Below are positions 1-6,050 of a stretch of DNA of 6,715 nt, one piece after another. The DNA is taken from NCBI GenBank assembly GCA_016215305.1, contig JACRKI010000007.1, positions 1 to 6,715 on the forward strand. Reading direction: 5' to 3'. Each line of letters opens with the position of its first letter. Position 1 is the stretch's first letter. The notes beneath the pieces were generated by a model that had not been told where the DNA came from, made no database searches, and worked only from the letters and a program-made list of their open reading frames with translations. The position numbers and the translations under genes are program-made. Origin of the DNA: Candidatus Woesearchaeota archaeon. Its GTDB lineage: Archaea; Nanobdellota; Nanobdellia; Woesearchaeales; DSVV01.

Positions 1-2639
1 AAACACGCGCAAGCGGATACACTGCAACCATTCCTCTTTCCCTGCACATTGAACAAGGATGCTACAATTATAATATCGCTCTTGGAGAGGCGCTTACTTT
101 TGATCAAAATACTCCATTGACTGTTTCCTTTACTCCAACAAGCTCTACAGAGTATAGTCTCTGCACAGAAACACCTGGCGTTATTCCTGTTGAGATTCAA
201 AACCCAGGAGATATTATGAATGAATACAAACTCAGTGTTCAAGACGCAGAAAACTGGATTAGCCCAGCTGAAGGATATGTCCGATTACAAGGAATGAATG
301 AACACATTTCCAGCATTGTCGTAAATAGCGCTGCTGCATCTCCTGGATGGTATTCTTTTGCATTGAAAGCAGACACGCTTCGCGGAGATCTCGAAAGCGT
401 GATGCCATTTAGCGTGGAAATTAAAGATTGCTCCCAGAAAGGCATGGCTCCCTGGTTGAAATGGACACTTCTCTCTCTCCTTGCACTGGTTGTCTTTGCA
501 ATTATTCTTGTCGGCGTATTATTGTATAGACAGAAAAAGAAAGGAACAAGCAGCAAAGCGTTGAAAAAAGAACATCCTCTCATTCAGTGGATACACAAAA
601 AAAGACACTTGCTTTGGATTTTATTGCCACTCCTCTTATTGATTCTTGCTGTTGCATGGTTTGCATATCCTATTGTCAAAGAAAAATATGCAGAAACACT
701 TGCAAAAGGATTCAGTGTTGCTTCAACAGCAGCAACTGTTCAAACATTATTTTACAACTGGGCAACTGCATTGATTTTGCTCGCATTACTTTTATTCCTC
801 GCGTTTTTAGTCTGGTGGTTTCAACTTCGTGACAAAAAGAGCGGTAAGAAAAAAGATATTTCAAAAAAAGCGAAAACAACAAGTTCCTTTTTCACCAAAG
901 AACGCTGGGAAAAAGCCAAACCTTATTTGAAATGGCTTTGGATTATCTTTTTGCTATTGCTTCTTTTGAGTGGACTTGTCGCAGGATTATATTTCCTGTA
1001 CATGAATTACAAAGAAGACGCATCCAAGTTTTTGAATCAAAATGCGAATACTTCTGAAGAGACGACAACAAACACTGAAAACGCAGACATGGACGCTTTG
1101 AAACAACAGCTTCAAGATTTACAAAATCAAATCGCGGAGAAAGAAAAACAAATCGCTGCACTGGATCAACAACTCGTTGAGATTGGAAACCAAGCTGCGC
1201 AAAATGCGAATCTCACTTCTCTGCAACAACAAGCATACGAAAACAAAATCACTGCGTTACAAAAACAGATTGACGATCTTGAAAAACAACTCGAAGAACT
1301 TCAACAACAAGAAAAAGACATTCTTGATGCGATTAGCGGCGTTGATAGTAAGATTCAGGGAGTAGATGATCACGTCACTGACCTTGACAATAAACTCTCT
1401 GCTCTTGAGGAACAAATTGCCGCACTCCAGAAGCTTATCGCAACGCTTTCTCTTGAGAAAGAAATAAGCAATACAACAAATAGAGAGCAGGTTATTAATG
1501 CAACCCAACAAGAGATTACTCATCTCCAACAGGAAAAGCAAAATATAACCCTTGAGCGAAAGAATTTAATATTATCATACGAAATTTTTGTTCCTCCCAT
1601 TACGGATAATATCTACAAAACTGTTCTTCTCTTTGACACAAGTCTCAGTTCTCAGATTATGGAGAATGGAAAAACAAGATTTGAACGCGGCATAGAAGCT
1701 GCAGAGAAATATGTTCAAAAGAAAGGAGTGTATAGCATTATGATCGTTGGAAAAAACGCGATTATGATTCAACGAGACATCAGCAGCGCAAAGACATTGA
1801 AAATACTGCACTACCTTTCCCCGCTTGACACCCAATCCAATCTAGGAAGAGCATTATATGACGCAGAAGAAGACCTTCATGGCCAAAAAGGAAGAATTGT
1901 TTTAATCAGCGATCTTCTCACCACTGACGGCACTGATATTTACGCTATCCATGATAAATTAGAAAGAAAGGGAATTGATGTCGTGTTCATAAACATTGCA
2001 CAACCAACTCCTGTTGAGGTTGAAACAACTCCAGAAGCAACAACTCCTTTAACTCAAGACAAAACTTCAGAAGAAACAACACAACAAACTCCATCCTTTG
2101 CAGTCGAGAGCCAAACTGCGGGAAGCTTTTTCATTGAGATTCCTGAAAATGCTGCATATGAACTTGACTTAAGCAGCTACTTTACTGACGCTGATGGAGA
2201 TTCATTACTCTATAGCGTTCGCGCAGGAGAGCATCTTACTGCAACTGTTGTTGAATCTTCTGCCACTCTCATTCCTGAAAAAGATTGGATAGGAGAAACA
2301 ACTATTGTTTTTACTGCAAATGATAAAAAAGGCGGCGTTGTCGAAAGTCCTGCAATTCTTGTTCGCGTTGTTCCTGCAGAAACAACAAGCATCTCTTCTC
2401 CAGTTGAAGATAATCCTGTTTCTGAACAAAAAGAAACAATTCCTACAAATGAACCTGAAAATACTTTGCCTGAAGCATCTTCCGACAATGCGAGCTATGT
2501 TCCCTGGATGATTCTCGGGTCAATTATTTTCTTGATTCTATTGTCTCTAATTATTGGCGCATTTGCAAAGAAGTATCATGAACCGCAGAATCATGAAGAT
2601 CAAACATATGATCAAGAAAAAGAACATAAAGAGAAATAG
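1..2639 (+). CDS. Partial (5' end missing) multi-pass surface protein with NEW3-like, coiled-coil, VWA and cadherin-like domains
   Basis: The reading frame is open from the window edge (first full codon at nt 3), so the true start lies upstream; the TTG at 117 is only an internal codon. Counting from nt 3, 878 residues are visible. Residues about 54-143 form a Cys-flanked beta domain resembling the NEW3/NPCBM-associated family. Membrane helices follow at about 150-175, 202-225, 253-274 and 309-335, separated by Lys-rich loops that place the loops between helices 1-2 and 3-4 in the cytosol. Residues 363-523 are a Gln/Glu/Leu-rich coiled coil. Residues 538-666 are a VWA domain with the MIDAS motif DTSLS (545-549), Ser612 in the usual Thr position and Asp637. 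After a Thr/Pro/Glu linker comes a cadherin-like domain (708-791, with FTDADGDSL), then a final helix (833-854) and a charged tail. The positive-inside rule puts the coiled coil, VWA and cadherin-like parts outside the cell, tethered at both ends. The function is not known; adhesion or envelope architecture is an inference. Confidence 0.9.
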   Translation, partial: TRASGYTATIPLSLHIEQGCYNYNIALGEALTFDQNTPLTVSFTPTSSTEYSLCTETPGVIPVEIQNPGDIMNEYKLSVQDAENWISPAEGYVRLQGMNEHISSIVVNSAAASPGWYSFALKADTLRGDLESVMPFSVEIKDCSQKGMAPWLKWTLLSLLALVVFAIILVGVLLYRQKKKGTSSKALKKEHPLIQWIHKKRHLLWILLPLLLLILAVAWFAYPIVKEKYAETLAKGFSVASTAATVQTLFYNWATALILLALLLFLAFLVWWFQLRDKKSGKKKDISKKAKTTSSFFTKERWEKAKPYLKWLWIIFLLLLLLSGLVAGLYFLYMNYKEDASKFLNQNANTSEETTTNTENADMDALKQQLQDLQNQIAEKEKQIAALDQQLVEIGNQAAQNANLTSLQQQAYENKITALQKQIDDLEKQLEELQQQEKDILDAISGVDSKIQGVDDHVTDLDNKLSALEEQIAALQKLIATLSLEKEISNTTNREQVINATQQEITHLQQEKQNITLERKNLILSYEIFVPPITDNIYKTVLLFDTSLSSQIMENGKTRFERGIEAAEKYVQKKGVYSIMIVGKNAIMIQRDISSAKTLKILHYLSPLDTQSNLGRALYDAEEDLHGQKGRIVLISDLLTTDGTDIYAIHDKLERKGIDVVFINIAQPTPVEVETTPEATTPLTQDKTSEETTQQTPSFAVESQTAGSFFIEIPENAAYELDLSSYFTDADGDSLLYSVRAGEHLTATVVESSATLIPEKDWIGETTIVFTANDKKGGVVESPAILVRVVPAETTSISSPVEDNPVSEQKETIPTNEPENTLPEASSDNASYVPWMILGSIIFLILLSLIIGAFAKKYHEPQNHEDQTYDQEKEHKEK

Positions 2640-2650
2640 GAGATTAGCTT

Positions 2651-2658
2651 TTTATACT
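2651..2658 (+). promoter_or_regulatory. TATA box of the tRNA-Trp gene
   Basis: TTTATACT is centred about 28 bp before the first base of the mature tRNA, the usual place for an archaeal TATA box. It sits just behind the stop codon of the surface-protein gene, so the tRNA can be transcribed independently. Confidence 0.65.
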
Positions 2659-2673
2659 GGTTCTGTTTCTTTT

Positions 2674-2686
2674 CCCCATAATGGGG
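2674..2686 (+). repeat. Palindrome spanning the tRNA 5' end
   Basis: CCCCA-TAA-TGGGG is a perfect inverted repeat whose right arm is the first four bases of the tRNA acceptor stem. In a precursor with a 5' leader these bases could pair with the leader instead of with the tRNA 3' end. It may be chance or may influence 5' processing. Confidence 0.5.
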
Positions 2687-2756
2687 ACATAGTTTAACCT
2701 GGCTAGAACCGCCGCCTCCAGAGCGGCTAATCGGGGTTCAAATCCTCGTGTCCCCA
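2683..2756 (+). tRNA. tRNA-Trp (anticodon CCA), intronless
   Basis: A complete cloverleaf can be read by eye. The acceptor stem GGGGACA (2683-2689) pairs perfectly with TGTCCCC (2749-2755). The D stem is GTTT/GAAC (2692-2695 and 2706-2709) with GG at 2701-2702 in the loop. The anticodon stem GCCGC/GCGGC (2711-2715 and 2723-2727) encloses the loop CTCCAGA, with anticodon CCA at 2718-2720. The variable region is 4 nt. The T stem CGGGG/CCTCG has one G-T pair and encloses TTCAAAT. The discriminator base is A2756, as usual for tRNA-Trp. The 3' CCA is not encoded. There is no intron after position 37, whereas several euryarchaeal tRNA-Trp genes carry one containing a C/D-box RNA. A TATA box lies upstream and a T-run follows directly. 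Confidence 0.97.
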
Positions 2757-2765
2757 TTTTTTTAT
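2741..2765 (+). repeat. Direct repeat, copy 1 (tRNA 3' tail plus terminator)
   Basis: This copy runs from inside the T loop through the acceptor 3' strand into the T-run. It matches nt 2855-2879 at 24 of 25 positions (20 identical bases, then one T/C difference, then TTAT). Duplication of a tRNA 3' end is typical of integration sites (attL/attR), but no integrase gene is visible. Confidence 0.85.
2757..2763 (+). terminator. T-run terminator of tRNA-Trp
   Basis: Seven consecutive T residues follow the discriminator base directly. Archaeal RNA polymerase terminates at such oligo-T tracts without needing a hairpin. Confidence 0.6.
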
Positions 2766-2790
2766 TCTACATAGTGAATCTTATCTTTTA

Positions 2791-2802
2791 GAGGATTTGA
2801 AC
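2791..2802 (-). repeat. Inverted copy of the tRNA-Trp T-arm segment
   Basis: GAGGATTTGAAC is the exact reverse complement of nt 2736-2747 within the T arm. Its first seven bases are also complementary to AATCCTC in the second tRNA-tail copy (2855-2861). It lies between the two direct repeats. Confidence 0.7.
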
Positions 2803-2874
2803 ACACACAAAAATTCTTTGGAATTTTTGGTGCCACGCTCACTGCGTTCGGTGGAATCCTCGTGTCCCCATTTT
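2791..2874 (+). other. Foldable junction-like element between tRNA-Trp and the NFACT gene
   Basis: A closing stem GAGGATT/AATCCTC (2791-2797 with 2855-2861) encloses two hairpins. The first is CAAAAATTC-tttg-GAATTTTTG (2808-2829), with 9 perfect pairs and a 4-nt loop. The second is closed by CCAC/GTGG (2833-2836 with 2851-2854) and abuts the closing stem. A GTGTCCCC tail copied from the tRNA and a TTTT run follow. This could be a remnant of a mobile or tRNA-derived element, or a small structured RNA. No clear promoter for it was found and no known RNA family was recognised. Confidence 0.4.
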
Positions 2875-2879
2875 CTTAT
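2855..2879 (+). repeat. Direct repeat, copy 2 (detached tRNA-Trp 3' tail)
   Basis: This is the second copy of the tRNA tail, offset by 114 bp from the first. It lacks the rest of a tRNA upstream, so it is not a functional tRNA gene. It keeps the acceptor 3' strand, the discriminator A and a T-run interrupted by one C. Confidence 0.85.
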
Positions 2880-2932
2880 GATTATTTTCAATCTTAATAA
2901 AAATAAAATAATAATTACTGGACAGCGGGTTA

Positions 2933-2961
2933 GCGTTGCTAGGCGAATCTTACGCGTTGCT
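2933..2961 (+). repeat. Pair of GCGTTGCT direct repeats
   Basis: GCGTTGCT occurs at 2933-2940 and 2954-2961, 21 bp apart. The first copy lies in the mini-palindrome TAGC-gtt-GCTA (2931-2941). This patch is visibly more GC-rich than the AT-rich intergenic DNA around it. The related GCAACGC appears in the hairpin at the window's end. No function is known. Confidence 0.45.
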
Positions 2962-3000
2962 CGTGCATGTGTTTTACTTTTTTTACAAAAATCCAAAACA

Positions 3001-3008
3001 TTAAATAA
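3001..3008 (+). promoter_or_regulatory. TATA box of the NFACT-N gene
   Basis: TTAAATAA is centred about 26 bp before the ATG at 3030, so transcription would begin at or next to the start codon and give a leaderless mRNA. No convincing Shine-Dalgarno sequence precedes the ATG; the region is A-rich. Confidence 0.5.
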
Positions 3009-3029
3009 ACAAGAAAAAGAAAGAACTTT

Positions 3030-4190
3030 ATGAAGAAAGGATTTGCATCCATAGAACTCATTCGCGTGGTGAAAGAACTTCGCGAACGACTCATCAACGG
3101 CAAAATAAATCAGATTTATGTTGACTTTGACCGCGTTGGGAACACAAAAAAAGAACTTCTCTTTGAATGCTACGTGCCAAACAAAGGAAAACAAATCCTT
3201 CGCGTCTTGCTGCCTTCACTTATCTATATTACTGCAACAAAACCACAAACTCCTGAAAAACCAGATGGATACTGCCTCTACCTCCGCAAATATCTCAAAA
3301 ACGCGCGCATTGTTTCTATTGAACAACTCGGAGCAGAGAGAATTCTCAAATTCATCGTTGAAGCAAAAGACCTGACAAAGACAGAGTATACTCCCCTCAC
3401 CTACCATATTTATTTTGAGCTTTTCAGCAAAGGAAATATGATCTTTGCTAACGCCAACGATATTATCCTTTCACCGCTTGAGGTGCAGGAATGGAGCGAT
3501 CGTGTCGTGAAACCAAAACAGCCATACACTCACCCAAAACAAGAATACAACATTTTCAAAATGGAAGAAGCTGATTTTATTGCCGCTGTAGAAAAAAGCA
3601 CCAAAGAAAGCATTGTCACAACCCTCGCACTCGATCTTGGTCTTGGGGGGATTTATGCAGAAGAGATTTGCGCACGAGCTGCCGTTCCAAAAGACAAGAA
3701 ACCAACAAAAGAAGAGCTTCACTATTTGTATGACGCGCTTCAAAAGCTTTTGAAAGATCTCAAAGAAAGCAAGCCGCTTCTCATCAAAGAAGAAAATAAA
3801 ATTGTGGATGTCTATCCCTGCGCAATTCAAAAATATGCAGGAATACAGGAAGAATGCTCATTTTTGGAAGCGGTTGACAAATCTGTTCCTCAGACTGCTG
3901 CTGCTGCTTTCTCTCCCTCTCAAAAGACAGAGGATAAAACGCTGCAGAAACTTCAAACCATGATCCGTATGCAAGAAGCACAGATTAAAACATGCGAACA
4001 AGAATATGACGAAAATAAGAAAAAAGGGGATTTTATCTACGAAAAATATAAACAAATAGAAGATATTCTCACGCAATTCCATGAAGTGCGAAAAACAAAA
4101 TCCTGGCAAGAGATCAAGAAAGCGGCAAAGCAACATGTGGTGATCAAGCAGATTAATGAGAAAAACCATGAAATAGTTGTGGAGCTTTAA
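3030..4190 (+). CDS. NFACT-N (RqcH/Rqc2/NEMF-like) protein lacking the NFACT-R half
   Basis: The 386-aa product matches the N-terminal half of the NFACT family (FbpA/RqcH/Rqc2/NEMF). These proteins bind the large ribosomal subunit carrying a stalled peptidyl-tRNA and, in known cases, direct C-terminal tailing of the peptide. Residues 1 to about 145 are NFACT-N, with YCLYLRKYLK (81-90) and the GAERI motif (101-105). About 197-219 (LALDLGLGGIYAEEIC...) is the helix-hairpin-helix region. About 300-360 begins the middle coiled coil. The protein ends at 'EIVVEL', where full-length relatives (about 550-680 aa) continue with the second coiled-coil helix and the NFACT-R domain. The convergent gene begins 6 bp later, so the missing half is not nearby in another frame. 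Glu9 and Glu103 stand where the Asp residues needed for tailing in Rqc2/RqcH are expected; Arg104 is kept. The start is supported by the family-typical N-terminus and the TATA box. It could work with an NFACT-R protein encoded elsewhere, or be a divergent form. Confidence 0.9.
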   Translation: MKKGFASIELIRVVKELRERLINGKINQIYVDFDRVGNTKKELLFECYVPNKGKQILRVLLPSLIYITATKPQTPEKPDGYCLYLRKYLKNARIVSIEQLGAERILKFIVEAKDLTKTEYTPLTYHIYFELFSKGNMIFANANDIILSPLEVQEWSDRVVKPKQPYTHPKQEYNIFKMEEADFIAAVEKSTKESIVTTLALDLGLGGIYAEEICARAAVPKDKKPTKEELHYLYDALQKLLKDLKESKPLLIKEENKIVDVYPCAIQKYAGIQEECSFLEAVDKSVPQTAAAAFSPSQKTEDKTLQKLQTMIRMQEAQIKTCEQEYDENKKKGDFIYEKYKQIEDILTQFHEVRKTKSWQEIKKAAKQHVVIKQINEKNHEIVVEL

Positions 4191-4196
4191 TTACAA

Positions 4197-5180
4197 TTAC
4201 TTCTTGACGTACTGTTGCTGAGGGCGATACTGATATTGCTGTGGATATGCAGGACGCTGAACTATTCCCCCTGTACTCGGTTTCTTTCCACGCATTTTAT
4301 CCCACCACGCTTGCAGCTTGTCTTTGTATTTGTGACCAAGAATAATTGCAATAATCAAGAGGATAATAAAAATCCCTAAACCAATATACAGCCAGTTTGT
4401 TTTTGTTTCTTCCTTCACGATCGGCGCTACAGGGCATGCATCACATGGTCCGCCACAATCAATGCCGCGCTCTCCCTGATTCTTTATTTTATCATAACAG
4501 GTTGCTTCAGGCTGTTCACTGGTTACTGTTGTTTCTTCTTTTGGAGCAACATACGTGCACTTTTGTCTTGTGTCTGACTGATTCCCTTCAACTGTGCAGT
4601 TTCCTGCATAATAACAGATTCTGGTCTGGAAATTGTTTGATGCACAAGAACCCCAGGATTGACAATTCCATTTGTCAAAACATCCTTTTCCAGAACTCGT
4701 TGCTGATGTAGAAGATGATTTGCTTTTTGATTTTGAGGAACTGGAAGAACTACTTGTAGCTGAAGAGCTTGAAGTGGTAGAAGTGCTTGCATTTGTGGAT
4801 GTGGCAGTTGAAGTTGTACTTAATGTTGTACTCTCATTCGCTGCTGTTGCAGGATCGTCTGCAAAATCAAGTTTTGTCACTCCTCCAATTGCAAAGGTTG
4901 CAGTGGTGATTGCGGTGCCATCCAAATAAAAAGTAATAGTATCTCCTTCTTCTGCGCCATCCATATCATCAGACGCTGCATCAACAAAAAAGATTGAATC
5001 ATAGCCATAATATTTATTTGACTGAACACTCGTCGAATAACTTAAAGTTCCTACTTTTGCAGTTACTGTTGTTCCAGAACCAGCATAGCCATAAAATTGA
5101 TGACCTACCTCTGGATAGGCAAGAGCAATTCCACTAAAAAGAACAATCAAAAATACAGACAACAAAACAGCCTTTCTCAT
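4197..5180 (-). CDS. Secreted, membrane-anchored protein with Ser/Thr stalk, TSP1-like and DCGGPC modules
   Basis: The 327-aa product has a signal peptide (1-21, cleavage after ALA). A beta domain at about 22-107 (HQFYGYAG..., YGYDSIFFVD, GDTITFYLDG, TKLDFA) resembles a module repeated in many archaeal surface proteins. A low-complexity Ser/Thr stalk (about 112-164) follows, probably extended and glycosylated. Residues 167-209 look like a thrombospondin type 1 repeat (KWNCQSWGSCA, TRIC, TRQKC). Residues 228-249 carry the motif CYDKIKNQGERGIDCGGPCD, known in secreted archaeal and bacterial proteins but without a defined role. One membrane helix (263-284) precedes a basic, then Gln/Tyr/Pro-rich cytosolic tail. 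The ATG overlaps the TGA of the upstream lipoprotein gene by 4 nt and has a GGAG-type ribosome site, so the two are co-expressed. It converges on the NFACT gene with a 6-bp gap. An adhesion or envelope role is inferred. Confidence 0.92.
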   Translation of the reverse strand: MRKAVLLSVFLIVLFSGIALAYPEVGHQFYGYAGSGTTVTAKVGTLSYSTSVQSNKYYGYDSIFFVDAASDDMDGAEEGDTITFYLDGTAITTATFAIGGVTKLDFADDPATAANESTTLSTTSTATSTNASTSTTSSSSATSSSSSSSKSKSKSSSTSATSSGKGCFDKWNCQSWGSCASNNFQTRICYYAGNCTVEGNQSDTRQKCTYVAPKEETTVTSEQPEATCYDKIKNQGERGIDCGGPCDACPVAPIVKEETKTNWLYIGLGIFIILLIIAIILGHKYKDKLQAWWDKMRGKKPSTGGIVQRPAYPQQYQYRPQQQYVKK

Positions 5181-5995
5181 GAGGTAATCTCTCCATCAGC
5201 TGTGAGATAAATCCAATATGCCCGCGTTGGCACAAGATTGTAATCATGCGTCAGATCTATCTTTTCAAGACCTCCCTGCGTTGTGGTAAACATCCACATG
5301 GACTCATAGTCCCCCGCAATACTCCAGAGGTATTCTTCATGCGGATGCTCACTATTTGCTGCTGTTCCAATGAGATTCCATCCTTCTTTCACTTTAATTG
5401 TTGTTGGTTCTCTCAAAGAAGTTTCAGTTTCCATGAGCGTTTGCAATGTGTCTTCTACATCTGAAAGTTTGAGCGTGTAATCGTTATTCATCACAAAAAT
5501 ATATGCTCTGCCTCCTTCAATATTATCAAGATCACCAGGAATACTGGTATCACTGTGCCAGACTTTCCACGTTCCATCATCATACGTGTAAATAGAATCT
5601 ATTGCTGCTCGGAAATCGCTGCTGAAAATGTCTTCCACTGCATCATCAAGCTGCACTTCTGGGAAGGAGACATAATTCCATCCTTCTTTGAAATTTATTT
5701 CTGTAATATCTTGTTCACAGGATTGTGAGCAGCAAGTATATCCGCTGTCAAACCAATATCCCGCACACATTTCACTGCTTTCACAGGTATATCCACTCAG
5801 ATCTGTGCATGATTGTATTGTTGGAGGCGGTGTTTGTGCTGTTGGTGTTCCTGCACAATCACTTGGGCAGACTGTGGACTCACCAGATTCACATATTTCA
5901 TTTCCACAAATTGCGACATTGATTGGGATCGGACAGCCGCCGAGAAGCAACAAAAACGACAAAATTGAAATAAGCAAGAGTATTTTTTTGTTCAT
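5177..5995 (-). CDS. Probable lipoprotein with Cys-rich modules and two 'GWN' beta domains
   Basis: The 272-aa product begins with a short signal sequence ending in a lipobox-like LLGGC (Cys21), suggesting a lipid-anchored external protein. Next come CGNEICESGESTVCPSDC (30-47), a small disulfide module frequent in archaeal and bacterial secreted proteins; a Pro/Thr linker; and a second Cys cluster (63-93, including DSGYTCCSQSC). Two related beta domains follow, at about 101-180 and 199-268. Each starts with KEGWN (NYVSFP in the first, NLIG in the second), has a W/Y-rich middle, and ends in a RAYIFVM- or RAYWIYL-like strand. Such domains are known from archaeal and bacterial surface proteins; their ligand is unknown. 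It is the first gene of a two-gene operon and overlaps the next start by 4 nt. The ATG at 5995 is supported by the signal sequence and a TATA box 26 bp away. Lipid anchoring is an inference from the motif. Confidence 0.92.
   Translation of the reverse strand: MNKKILLLISILSFLLLLGGCPIPINVAICGNEICESGESTVCPSDCAGTPTAQTPPPTIQSCTDLSGYTCESSEMCAGYWFDSGYTCCSQSCEQDITEINFKEGWNYVSFPEVQLDDAVEDIFSSDFRAAIDSIYTYDDGTWKVWHSDTSIPGDLDNIEGGRAYIFVMNNDYTLKLSDVEDTLQTLMETETSLREPTTIKVKEGWNLIGTAANSEHPHEEYLWSIAGDYESMWMFTTTQGGLEKIDLTHDYNLVPTRAYWIYLTADGEITS
5189..5194 (-). promoter_or_regulatory. Shine-Dalgarno site for the TSP1-like gene
   Basis: On the minus strand GGAGAG lies 8 nt before the ATG at 5180, inside the last codons of the upstream gene. 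This internal operon gene has a clear ribosome site, whereas the operon's first gene appears leaderless. It supports the ATG that overlaps the upstream stop codon. Confidence 0.65.
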
Positions 5996-6016
5996 AACTG
6001 ATTTTTACATTCAGGA

Positions 6017-6026
6017 ATATATAAAG
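6017..6026. promoter_or_regulatory. Shared, near-symmetric TATA element between divergent genes
   Basis: The plus strand reads ATATATAAAG and the minus strand CTTTATATAT. Its centre is about 26 bp from the lipoprotein ATG (5995, minus) and about 29 bp from the DUF192 ATG (6051, plus). One TBP site could therefore serve both directions, each giving an essentially leaderless mRNA. The whole intergenic space is only 55 bp and shows no other good TATA-like box at the right distance for either gene. Confidence 0.6.
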
Positions 6027-6050
6027 ATTGCTAAATTAAGGGGAATAGAA

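Noticed and set aside
117..119. TTG as the start codon of the first surface-protein gene
   Set aside because: The same frame is open to the window edge and upstream residues such as GCYNYNIALGEAL continue the beta-domain style of the protein, so the gene is truncated by the window rather than starting here.
2855..2879. A second functional tRNA gene ending at the duplicated tail
   Set aside because: Only the 3' strand of the acceptor and part of the T arm are present; no matching 5' acceptor, D arm or anticodon arm lies immediately upstream.
2757..3029. C/D-box small RNA or CRISPR-like repeats in the intergenic region
   Set aside because: No RTGATGA box paired with a CTGA box was found, and the direct repeats are too few and irregular for a CRISPR array.
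2797..3033. Plus-strand open frame before the NFACT gene
   Set aside because: It reads through the hairpins, the tRNA-tail copy and the AT-rich promoter of the next gene, so non-coding content explains the sequence better.
2781..3194. Minus-strand open frame across the tRNA-NFACT intergenic region
   Set aside because: It runs through the repeat region and into the antisense of the well-supported NFACT gene, gives no recognisable domain and has no promoter or ribosome site.
4672..4929. Val/Glu-rich plus-strand frame inside the TSP1-like gene
   Set aside because: It is the antisense shadow of the Ser/Thr-rich stalk; the low-complexity coding strand leaves the opposite frame open.
5688..6050. 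N-terminal extension of the DUF192 protein
   Set aside because: The extension lies antisense to the lipoprotein gene and crosses the divergent promoter; the DUF192 domain begins shortly after the ATG at 6051.
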